From positions 17,007 through 81,006 of the forward strand of contig JALHRR010000020.1 of NCBI GenBank assembly GCA_022841345.1: DNA of 64,000 nucleotides, given 5' to 3'. Source of the DNA: Saprospiraceae bacterium. GTDB lineage: Bacteria; Bacteroidota; Bacteroidia; Chitinophagales; Saprospiraceae. Position numbers and translations under genes: made by a program. The notes beneath the pieces were generated by a model. The model was not told the DNA's origin and made no database searches. It worked only from the letters and a program-made list of their open reading frames with translations. Below are positions 53,575-61,077 of the stretch, piece by piece. The stretch's first letter is position 1, and the number at the start of each line of letters is the position of its first letter.

Positions 53575-54777
53575 ATGGTGTCAATGATTAAAGAGTTAAA
53601 AGGTAAGCTATTAGTAGTAGCCAATAATACCTGGAATATTTACAATTTCAGGATGCATGTGCTGAATAAGTTTCTTCAGGAAGGTTGGGAAATATATGTG
53701 GTCGCCAGACCAGATGAATACTTCAGATATTTGCAAGGTATTCCCCGCGTTCATTTTATTCCACTCAATGAAATTTATAGAACAGGTAAAAGCCCGGTTC
53801 AGGACTTCCGGTTTTTGAACGAACTCATCGGTATTTATAAAAATGTAAAGCCTGATCTGGCTATTCATTATACCGTCAAGCCAAATATATACGGAGGAAT
53901 CGCAGCGCAATGGGTAGGTATTACTTATATCGGAATTATTACGGGTCTGGGTTATCCATTCATACACAATGGCTGGCTCAAAAAACTGACAAGTTTATTG
54001 TACACCATTGGTCTCAGAAAAGCGAAGTTTACATTATTTGAAAATGAAGAGGATCCTGTACTTTTTAATAAGCTTGGAATTCTTAAATCACATAAAGTGA
54101 TCGCACTGAAGGGCTGCGGAATTGATACCACCCATTTTTCACCGAGGCCCAAAACCAGAAAGGACAAACGCTTCATTTTCACTTATATCGGGCGACTACT
54201 GTATGACAAAGGTTTGCAGGAATTTGTAGATGCAGCAGGGTTGATCAGAAAAAAGTATCCCTCTGCAGAGTGTTGGATAGTCGGAGCTCCGGATCCGGAA
54301 AACCCGGCATCGGTTTCTTTTGACAAATTGACGGAATGGGTTTTTAGCCAGCAAATTACCTATTTTGGTAATGCCAGGGATGTTCGCCCTTTCATAGCCA
54401 ATAGTGATTGTATTGTGTGCCCATCCTATAGAGAAGGCAACCCCAAAGTACTTCAGGAAGGAATGGCAATGGGGATTCCGATTATTACTACTCAAACGGC
54501 AGGGTGTAGGGAAACAGTGGACAATGGTGAACAAGGGTTTTTAGTAGAAGCAAAATCTACGAAGGCTTTGTATGAAGGAATGGTCAAAATGCTTAATATG
54601 GATGACCTTGAACTTCAAATCATGGGCCAGAAAGGGATCATTAAAGCCACTGAAGTCTTCGAAGCAAATATAATCGCCAGCCAGGTTTTTGAGATTTCTA
54701 TGGCTGCCTTGAATGGCACCAGATATGTGCTTAGAAAGGTTCCGGGTACTCCACAAGTTACTTCAAATGCCTCCTGA
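53575..54777 (+). CDS. Glycosyltransferase, GT4-like (GT-B fold)
   Basis: About 400 residues. I use ATG 53575; a GTG at 53560 and an ATG at 53584 are also in frame. The N-terminal Rossmann half starts KLLVVANNTWNIYNFRMHVLN. The C-terminal half has the GT4 features IGRLLYDKGLQEFVDAA, CPSYREGNPKVLQEGMAMG and the EGxxx...E donor-binding pattern, then TTQTAGCRETVDNGEQGFLV. Such enzymes transfer a sugar from a nucleotide sugar in capsule, O-antigen or exopolysaccharide synthesis. It follows manC by 43 nt and overlaps the next glycosyltransferase by 11 nt, so all three are probably one operon. Confidence 0.9.
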   Translation: MVSMIKELKGKLLVVANNTWNIYNFRMHVLNKFLQEGWEIYVVARPDEYFRYLQGIPRVHFIPLNEIYRTGKSPVQDFRFLNELIGIYKNVKPDLAIHYTVKPNIYGGIAAQWVGITYIGIITGLGYPFIHNGWLKKLTSLLYTIGLRKAKFTLFENEEDPVLFNKLGILKSHKVIALKGCGIDTTHFSPRPKTRKDKRFIFTYIGRLLYDKGLQEFVDAAGLIRKKYPSAECWIVGAPDPENPASVSFDKLTEWVFSQQITYFGNARDVRPFIANSDCIVCPSYREGNPKVLQEGMAMGIPIITTQTAGCRETVDNGEQGFLVEAKSTKALYEGMVKMLNMDDLELQIMGQKGIIKATEVFEANIIASQVFEISMAALNGTRYVLRKVPGTPQVTSNAS

Positions 54778-56035
54778 CGGCAGAATTCCGGTATTACTCA
54801 TTTCATATTATTTTCCACCGGCATCAGTGGGGGCAGCGCAAAGAGCCTATGGCTTTGCTAAGTATCTGGATCCATCCAAATATAAGGTTCATGTGTTGAT
54901 TCCTTCAAAGGTCGAAAGTGCGTATCCATCCGATTTGGAAGTTGAAACGCCTGAAAATGTCACCATACATACTGCATGGCAAGCCAATCTTGGATTTTTT
55001 CGCCGGAATAAACAAAAGCAATTTCTGAACCAAAACCAGCCTGCCGCCAGAGCAAAAAGGAGTGCTGCACTTCGCTGGCTATCCAATCAGATTTGGCCGG
55101 ACAAGGGAATTATTTGGGCCATTTTTGCTTATTTCAAAGCGAAGCAATTAATTCGAAAATTGAAGATAAAAACAATTTGGAGCACAAGTCCACTCGTATC
55201 TGCGCACTTGCCTGCTCTTTGGCTGAGGAGAAGATTCAATACTAAGTGGATTTGTGATTTCAGAGATTTCTATTGGACACACAACAGTACTTTTCAGGGG
55301 CATTCAAAATGGGCAAAAGCCTTGGAGGAAAATTGCTTTAAACACGCAGATCATATCACATTTGTCACTCCGGCCATGAAGGATATTTACACATCTGCAT
55401 ACCCTGTATTAAAGGGCAAATCAACGGTGATTTGGAACGGAACAGATATCACTACTGTCTCAAAACAAAATGCTCCTGGCCGTGTATTTAAGACGATTGT
55501 TTATACAGGTACTTTTTACGATGGACTTAGAGACCCAGCACCTTTTCTAAGTTTAATGAATGAATGGCTGGAAAGCGGATTACTGAATTTATCAGAATGG
55601 CGTATTGTCATTGCCGGGAATATGGAAGCAGAACTGATCGCACCTATTATCGGAAAACCAGTCATGTCAATTCTTGATTTCAAAGGGCCCCTAAGTCGTA
55701 TACAAGCTACAGCATGTATGGAAGAAGCTGATTTTTTGTGGTTGATTGTACCGGATGTGGATAGTCACAGAGATACCGTTCCGGCTAAATTATTTGACTA
55801 TCTGGCTTTTCAAAAACCTATCCTTGCATTTGTCCCTCTTCAATCTGCCGTGTCTGAATTGAGCAGGGAATTTCCTCAGGTGTTTTTATTTCAAACCGGG
55901 CAACTTGATCCGTCAGAATCATTGCGATTGCTTCAGATATTAAAGGAAGATCCGCAAAATATTCCCTGTCAAGTTTCGAAGTATACCCGAGCTTCGCAGA
56001 CTTTGGTGTTGGAAACAATATTTGACGACCTATGA
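54767..56035 (+). CDS. Glycosyltransferase family 4-like protein
   Basis: 422 residues from ATG 54767 (MPPDGRIPVLLISYYFPP), chosen because the upstream ATG at 54713 would overlap the preceding gene by 65 nt. The YYFPPxxxGAAQRAYGFAKYL start is typical of GT4 enzymes in exopolysaccharide clusters. DFRDFYW and NGTD segments in the middle and VPAKLFDYLAFQKPILAFVP near residue 350 match the donor-site region. It should be a cytoplasmic or membrane-associated sugar transferase. It overlaps the previous gene by 11 nt. The stop codon is followed directly by hairpin island D. Confidence 0.87.
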   Translation: MPPDGRIPVLLISYYFPPASVGAAQRAYGFAKYLDPSKYKVHVLIPSKVESAYPSDLEVETPENVTIHTAWQANLGFFRRNKQKQFLNQNQPAARAKRSAALRWLSNQIWPDKGIIWAIFAYFKAKQLIRKLKIKTIWSTSPLVSAHLPALWLRRRFNTKWICDFRDFYWTHNSTFQGHSKWAKALEENCFKHADHITFVTPAMKDIYTSAYPVLKGKSTVIWNGTDITTVSKQNAPGRVFKTIVYTGTFYDGLRDPAPFLSLMNEWLESGLLNLSEWRIVIAGNMEAELIAPIIGKPVMSILDFKGPLSRIQATACMEEADFLWLIVPDVDSHRDTVPAKLFDYLAFQKPILAFVPLQSAVSELSREFPQVFLFQTGQLDPSESLRLLQILKEDPQNIPCQVSKYTRASQTLVLETIFDDL

Positions 56036-56582
56036 TTACGGGCTGCAATTTGAGCCGGGGTAATCTCGTAGAGAGAATAGGAGTAGCGCGCCTAGGGCGC
56101 GTTAGATAGGAGCTCCATACCCGGTGTGTGAGCTCGGGCGAAGCCCGGCTCGTGTGAGCTTGCGACCTACGGCCACGCGGGATGTGGTTCACTTCGTTCA
56201 CGGGATGTGTAACAGCCAATGATCGCCAAAGGCGATCAAATTAGACACTCACTCAACACGCTCCACCAGGCTGCTTCCACACTCGTACTCACCACTCACA
56301 ATTCATCCCGTGAGCTGAGCGAACCACATCCCGCAGACGCTACGAAGCAAGCGGCTGCACACACGGCGCAAGCGAAGCGCAGCGACACACACGATCTCTA
56401 CTCGTATCCAAAAGGCGCAGCCTACCTCAACCCCGGCTGTTTGCTTGCAACGAGCTTTCTAGTAGCGCAGCGACACACACTATCTCTACTCGTATACCGA
56501 AGGCGCAGCCTACCTCAACCCCGGCTGTTCACTAGTCACGAGCTTTCACCTGGCGCAGCTAACCTCCACCTTGCCTCCGTAT
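56036..56582. repeat. Intergenic modular hairpin island D with an 88-bp tandem repeat
   Basis: This fills the 547-nt gap between convergent genes. The left part has hairpins such as GAGCTCGGGC/GCCCGGCTC and delimiters GGGATGTG twice (56179-56210). The right part carries the same on the minus strand: the 14-mer GCGGGATGTGGTTC at 56177-56190 is matched by GAACCACATCCCGC at 56321-56334. Two tandem copies of an 88-bp unit follow (56378-56465 and 56466-56553), both containing GGCGCAGCCTACCTCAACCC and CCGGCTGTT, then the start of a third. It is much more GC-rich than its surroundings. Open frames across it are not protein-like. Confidence 0.7.
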
Positions 56583-57344
56583 TCAGGCAATAACTTTCGC
56601 GTGTATCGCCTGCACCTTCTGCTGTATATCGCTTAGTTTTTCATCAATCATATTATTGATCAATTGTCTGGAGTCAGAGAAGCTGAGATGGGCAAAGTAT
56701 TCCCAGATTTCTTTGATGTCTGTAAAGGGTACGATGTAAGGAGCAAAGAGTTCATTGTCTGAGAACAAGAGCAGGGATTTTTGTGCAGTATTTACCTGGA
56801 CCCGTTTGTAAACCAGACCTTCTCCGCGGGTGACGATGACATAGGTTCGTCCGGGCTTGATATAGGAGATTTTTTCAATGAAACTGCAGATCACAATCGT
56901 ACCTGTTTCCATGGGCAACATTGAATCTCCCTGAATTTCGAAACCCCTGTAAGTTCCCTCGGGGATGTTGGGAAACCAGATTTTGGGCAGATCGCGGATA
57001 TATTCCGGATCCTGAGCGCTTTCCAGATATCCTGCTTCTGCTTTAGTATCTACCAGTTCTATATTGCTGCGATTGTCGCGGTCCACTGTGATGGCAAGGA
57101 CGCGAAGGTCTTTGTTGCGGATGATTTCGTATTCGTGATGTTCGAGATTTTTGCGCACCAGATCATCCAGGCTTACCTGAAAGATTTCTGCCAGCCTGAT
57201 CAAAGTGCCCATATTGGGCTCTGCTTTTCCCCTTTCATATTCTGCCAGCGTGGATCTGCCCATTTGCAATTGATCAGACAGCTCTTGTTGAGAAATTCCT
57301 TTTTTATTTCTGAGGAACTTAAGATTGCTGTGAAATTGTGACAT
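56583..57344 (-). CDS. XRE/S24 transcriptional regulator (LexA-like, self-cleaving type)
   Basis: The start is set at ATG 57344 (MSQFHSNLKFLRNKKGISQ), giving 253 residues; the ATG at 57452 would run through the promoter and into dinB. Residues 8-62 form an HTH-XRE domain (QQELSDQLQMGRSTLAEYERGKAEP, shortened). Residues ~100-200 form an S24 peptidase domain: a probable Ala104-Gly105 cleavage site in KAEAGY, Ser141 in GDSML and Lys180 in LVYKRV. All elements for RecA-aided self-cleavage are present. It is divergent from dinB with 92 nt between the starts, and its own promoter is a textbook Bacteroidota type. A DNA-damage-responsive repressor of itself and dinB is the simplest reading. Confidence 0.88.
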   Translation of the reverse strand: MSQFHSNLKFLRNKKGISQQELSDQLQMGRSTLAEYERGKAEPNMGTLIRLAEIFQVSLDDLVRKNLEHHEYEIIRNKDLRVLAITVDRDNRSNIELVDTKAEAGYLESAQDPEYIRDLPKIWFPNIPEGTYRGFEIQGDSMLPMETGTIVICSFIEKISYIKPGRTYVIVTRGEGLVYKRVQVNTAQKSLLLFSDNELFAPYIVPFTDIKEIWEYFAHLSFSDSRQLINNMIDEKLSDIQQKVQAIHAKVIA

Positions 57345-57373
57345 GTAAGTAGGTTTGAGTGAGGTTTTACCTG

Positions 57374-57404
57374 CAAATGTATAAAAAAATATGCACCGAC
57401 AAAA
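57374..57404 (-). promoter_or_regulatory. Promoter of the S24 regulator
   Basis: On the minus strand TTTTG, 18 nt, TACATTTG: an exact -7 element and a good -33 element at standard spacing for the Bacteroidota housekeeping sigma factor. It ends 30 nt before the ATG at 57344. Confidence 0.65.
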
Positions 57405-57435
57405 TACACGACACAAAAAAGTCGTATATTTCGAC
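57397..57435. promoter_or_regulatory. Candidate operator shared by the S24 regulator and dinB
   Basis: Four CGAC/GTCG half-sites lie at 57397, 57409, 57421 (as GTCG) and 57432, spaced 12, 12 and 11 nt. The last two form the dyad GTCG-N7-CGAC ending one base before the dinB ATG. The first overlaps the -33 region of the regulator gene. The TATATTTC at 57425-57432 could be the dinB -7 element, one mismatch from consensus. Confidence 0.45.
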
Positions 57436-57436
57436 C

Positions 57437-58570
57437 ATGTTTGAGCGGGCAATTGTACATATGGACCTGGATTCCTTTTTTGTATCCGTAGAATGTCTAA
57501 AAAATGACGCGCTGCGAGGCAAACCTCTGATCATTGGCGGGGCCGGTGGAAGAGGAGTAGTGGCATCCTGCAGCTATGAAGCAAGGCGCTTCGGCGTACA
57601 TTCAGCTATGCCGGTCAAAATGGCCCTCAGACTTTGTCCCGATGCATTGGTACTCAGGGGGGATATGGAAGATTATTCAAAGCATTCAGCCATCGTGACA
57701 GATATCATCGCAGAACACTCCCCGATGTTTGAGAAGACCTCGATTGATGAATTTTATATGGATCTGAGTGGAATGGACCGTTATTTTGGTTGTTACAAAT
57801 GGTCCAATGAGTTGCGGGAGTTCATCATAAAGGAAACCGGACTACCGATTTCCTTTGGCCTCTCGGTCAATAAGACGGTCTCAAAGATCGGTACAGGAGA
57901 AGCCAAACCCAACGGGAAGATACAGATAGCGCCCGGTGATGAAAAGCAATTTCTGGCACCTTTATCTACCAGTAAAATTCCGGGAGTGGGCAAAGAGACC
58001 TATAAGCGATTGAGTTTTATGGGGGTGCGCACCGTAAGAGTGCTCAGCGAGATTCCTGTAAAACTGTTGGAGCGGGAATTTGGTATCATGGGCAAGTCGC
58101 TTTGGCAAAAAGCCAATGGCATAGACTATGCCCAGATCGAGCCCTACACGGAGCAAAAAAGTATGAGCAGTGAACGCACGCTGAGCGAAGACACCCTGGA
58201 TCTGGAGAAAATCCGTCGTATGATTCGTGACATGACTGACAAGCTGGCTTTTGAACTGCGCAAAGATCAGAAGCTCTGTTCCTGTGTGACGGTCAAAATC
58301 CGCTATGCCGACTTCAACACATATACCAAACAAAAGAAAATAGCTTACACGGCCAGCGATAAAGAGCTGTGCAAACAAGCACTCAGTCTCTTTGAATCTG
58401 TGTATGAACGCCGGCAACTAATACGACTGATCGGTGTAAAGTTCAGCGGAATGGTGCACGGCTCGCCGCAGATAAGATTATTCGAAGACACAGAGGAGCA
58501 GATTCATCTGATGCAGGCCATGGACCGGATACGGAACCGCTTTGGAAAAGACTCTATTCAGTGGGCTTGA
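57437..58570 (+). CDS. dinB: DNA polymerase IV (Y family)
   Basis: 377 residues from ATG 57437 (MFERAIVHMDLDSFF). The ATG at 57359 would overlap the regulator's promoter and is not needed. Catalytic acids are Asp10 in MDLDSFF and Asp104-Glu105 in SIDEFYMD. GRGVVASCSYEARRFGV and the helix-hairpin-helix thumb KIPGVGKETYKRL are also present. The little-finger domain lies at about 235-345 and ends with IRLIGVKFSGM. It copies damaged DNA with low fidelity. It is divergent from the LexA-like regulator and convergent with tdk, with 5 nt between the stop codons. The beta-clamp motif is not obvious; the end is GKDSIQWA. Confidence 0.95.
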   Translation: MFERAIVHMDLDSFFVSVECLKNDALRGKPLIIGGAGGRGVVASCSYEARRFGVHSAMPVKMALRLCPDALVLRGDMEDYSKHSAIVTDIIAEHSPMFEKTSIDEFYMDLSGMDRYFGCYKWSNELREFIIKETGLPISFGLSVNKTVSKIGTGEAKPNGKIQIAPGDEKQFLAPLSTSKIPGVGKETYKRLSFMGVRTVRVLSEIPVKLLEREFGIMGKSLWQKANGIDYAQIEPYTEQKSMSSERTLSEDTLDLEKIRRMIRDMTDKLAFELRKDQKLCSCVTVKIRYADFNTYTKQKKIAYTASDKELCKQALSLFESVYERRQLIRLIGVKFSGMVHGSPQIRLFEDTEEQIHLMQAMDRIRNRFGKDSIQWA

Positions 58571-58575
58571 TGATA

Positions 58576-59169
58576 TTAATGCCTCTTAGGAAAAGTAAGA
58601 ATATTCCCCATAGAAAAACACTTGCGGCAACGCGGTTCATAGCTGTCCTTAGCACCGAGCAGAACCGTCTCTTCATTCTCCACAAGACGATAGGAATGAG
58701 TGGCCAGATTACCACAATGCGGACAAATAGCGTGTACCTTGGTGATATATTCAGCCACAGCCAGCAATTCCGGAACGGGTCCGAATGGAAGGCCTTTAAA
58801 ATCCATATCGAGCCCGGCAATGATCACACGTTTTCCATTCAGAGCGAGTTCCTGAGAAACTTGTACAAGATTTTGTTCGAAAAACTGCGCCTCATCGATA
58901 CCCACTACTTCGGCATTCTCAGCCAGGGCAAACATGTCGCGGGTATGATCCAAAGGCATGGACAGCATCGCATTTTCATCATGAGAAACTACTTCAACAG
59001 TGCTATACCGAACATCACGGGCAGGTTTAAAGAGGATGACCTCCTGATTGGCAAATCTGGCACGCTTTAAGCGCCGGAGGAGCTCTTCGGTCTTTCCGGA
59101 AAACATGGACCCGCAGATCACTTCTATCCATCCACTGCGCTGACCTTTGAAAAACGGCTCCAGAAACAT
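58576..59169 (-). CDS. tdk: Thymidine kinase
   Basis: The start is set at ATG 59169 ([20 protein letters not shown]), the usual start of Bacteroidota Tdk, giving 197 residues; an upstream ATG at 59235 adds 22 residues with no match. The P-loop is [10 protein letters not shown], the Asp-containing segment is [10 protein letters not shown] (Walker B and active-site Glu) and the C-terminal zinc ribbon is CPHCGN plus CRKC. It phosphorylates thymidine to dTMP in pyrimidine salvage. It is a type II enzyme of normal size. The adjacent dinB suggests no functional link, only proximity. Confidence 0.95.
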   Translation of the reverse strand: MFLEPFFKGQRSGWIEVICGSMFSGKTEELLRRLKRARFANQEVILFKPARDVRYSTVEVVSHDENAMLSMPLDHTRDMFALAENAEVVGIDEAQFFEQNLVQVSQELALNGKRVIIAGLDMDFKGLPFGPVPELLAVAEYITKVHAICPHCGNLATHSYRLVENEETVLLGAKDSYEPRCRKCFSMGNILTFPKRH

Positions 59170-59394
59170 GCCAAATTCTTTGTAGTTGAGGTAATAATCC
59201 TGCGAAGATTGCTGTTTTAAATTCGTCCATCGCAAGAAGGGCTACAAATATTATAAAAAGCTGTAATTTTATCTTGAAAATATATTAGAACTTTACCGGG
59301 AGAGACTAAAAAGTAAGCTCAGCCTGTAAAGCCAAAATAGATTTACAAATACGTATTCAGCATATAATGCACAAAAACAAAAGTTATTCATAGG

Positions 59395-60393
59395 ATGAAC
59401 CTGACGAAGACCCGACAACTATCAGCCGATCTGCTCAAGCTACTCAAGCAAGTGTACGAACAAAACGGTGCCAGCAATCTGGAAAAAGACCTTCTCAAAG
59501 AAAATTTGAGAGAACTATACAAAGCTATAGACGAATCCGAAGTAGAAGAAAATAAAAACTCCAACGGGTATCATAATCATGCATCCACTCCGGAAATTCA
59601 GGTTCCCGAAAACAAAGAAATTATTTCTTCTCCCGAAGCAGTTCAGGAGCTTATTCAGGAAATCAGAGCGGAAGCCATAAAAACAGCAGAACAACCTATC
59701 ATAAGCTCCTTTACCTTTCTGGATGAACAGCCGGTAGAAATAGAAGAAATAACGAAAGAAAGAGAGCCGGCGCAGGAAAGCACACAGAAAGTATTCACCG
59801 CACCGGAACTGGTCATTGACAAAGCAGAGGAACTACCCGAACCCGAACCGGATCCTATTCCGGAGCCAGCTCCTATGCCCAAACCCGTGACAATTCCCGA
59901 TCCGGAGCCAATAAAAGAACCTACCCCGGTCCCCGAACCCGTGACAATTCCAGACCCGGAGCCGATTCCGGACCCCACACCTGTCCCGGTACCTCCTCCT
60001 GTATCTGTACAAACAAGCCAGGAAAGAGAGCAGGTATATCAGCCAATAGCCCAGGAGCCGGTGAAAGCCAACTATTACATGTCCTCAGAAACAGAAGAAC
60101 TGTTTACGACCAGGGTAGCAAAGGAACTTTCCGACAAGTTGAGCCAATCACATTTGCCTGATTTACACAAGGCATTCGGACTCAATGACAGATTACTGAC
60201 GATCAGCGAATTGTTTGGCGGCGACCCGGCATCATTCAAAGAGACAATGGATACACTGAATTCATACAGCCATTTTGATCAGGCAAAAAGATATCTGGCA
60301 GAGAATGTTGTGGATAAATATCGTTGGACACTACCTGCAAAGAAAGATTCAGCCAGGCAATTAATTCAATTAATCCGGCGTAAATACCTATAG
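59395..60393 (+). CDS. Hypothetical protein with Pro-rich PEP linker
   Basis: 332 residues with three parts. The N-terminal helical region (1-45) is followed by a long disordered Pro/Glu/Asp linker (about 145-205) of the type PEPVTIPDPEPI. A 54-nt unit, starting CCCGTGACAATTCC at 59884 and again at 59938, is tandemly repeated there. The C-terminal domain (about 225-332) is compact: DLHKAFGLNDRLLTISELFGG, then ETMDTLNSYSHFDQA and LIQLIRRKYL. That domain recurs in Bacteroidota proteins of unknown function. It has no signal peptide or membrane helix. The next gene starts 3 nt later, so co-transcription with the rhomboid gene is likely. Confidence 0.75.
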   Translation: MNLTKTRQLSADLLKLLKQVYEQNGASNLEKDLLKENLRELYKAIDESEVEENKNSNGYHNHASTPEIQVPENKEIISSPEAVQELIQEIRAEAIKTAEQPIISSFTFLDEQPVEIEEITKEREPAQESTQKVFTAPELVIDKAEELPEPEPDPIPEPAPMPKPVTIPDPEPIKEPTPVPEPVTIPDPEPIPDPTPVPVPPPVSVQTSQEREQVYQPIAQEPVKANYYMSSETEELFTTRVAKELSDKLSQSHLPDLHKAFGLNDRLLTISELFGGDPASFKETMDTLNSYSHFDQAKRYLAENVVDKYRWTLPAKKDSARQLIQLIRRKYL

Positions 60394-60396
60394 AGT

Positions 60397-61074
60397 ATGG
60401 CACTCTTTCAATCAGGAACAAAACGCTTTGGCTGGAGCCTCAAAAAAGCATTCCAGATCATCATAGTCCTCTGGGTGATTCATTTAATTCAGGTTGCACT
60501 GGGCACCTCTTTTTACCAATACGGAGGACTGTATCCTAGAGAAATTTCCGGACTGAAAGGAATCCTTCTGTCACCACTACTGCACGGTGACTTTAGGCAC
60601 CTGATCTCCAACTCAGCACCGCTATTTGTACTGACTACAATTATATTGTTTTTTTATACTTCTGTAGCCTACAGGTCAATTTTTCTAATCTATATATTAA
60701 CGGGACTGACAGTTTGGTTATTTGGCCGGCCGGTTTTCCATATTGGTGCCAGTGGAGTGGTGTATGGAATGGTTGCATTTGTATTCTGGAATGGAATTTT
60801 TCTCAGAAATATTAAGTCAATTGCGCTTTCTTTGATTATAGCAGTCTTGTACAGTGGAATGTTTTACGGTATCCTGCCCAATGAAGAAGGCATTTCCTGG
60901 GAGAGCCATTTGTTGGGTGCTCTGGTAGGAATAGCTGTGTCATACATGGTAAAGAACAGGTTAAAAAAGGAGTATATAGAAAATCAACCGGTGATTTATG
61001 ATACTGACGAGCCGGCAAGGCCTTTTCTGAACCGCGATGTTTTTGACAGAAAACGGAATGATCCCTGGACGTAA
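60397..61074 (+). CDS. Rhomboid-family intramembrane serine protease
   Basis: 225 residues with about six membrane helices. The dyad is Ser119 in HIGASGVVYG (the GxSG motif) and His171 in SWESHLLGALVG, and a loop with HGDFRHLISN matches the conserved HxxxxHxxxN region. Such proteases cut membrane proteins within or next to the membrane, or serve in quality control; the substrate is unknown. A charged C-terminal tail of ~35 residues follows the last helix. It lies 3 nt after the Pro-rich gene and ends 3 nt before the convergent adhesin gene. Confidence 0.9.
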   Translation: MALFQSGTKRFGWSLKKAFQIIIVLWVIHLIQVALGTSFYQYGGLYPREISGLKGILLSPLLHGDFRHLISNSAPLFVLTTIILFFYTSVAYRSIFLIYILTGLTVWLFGRPVFHIGASGVVYGMVAFVFWNGIFLRNIKSIALSLIIAVLYSGMFYGILPNEEGISWESHLLGALVGIAVSYMVKNRLKKEYIENQPVIYDTDEPARPFLNRDVFDRKRNDPWT

Positions 61075-61077
61075 AAA

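Noticed and set aside
56219..56593. Plus-strand open frame of 124 codons in island D
   Set aside because: Composition follows the repeats, it spans the tandem 88-bp units and overlaps the end of the S24 regulator; no protein-like features.
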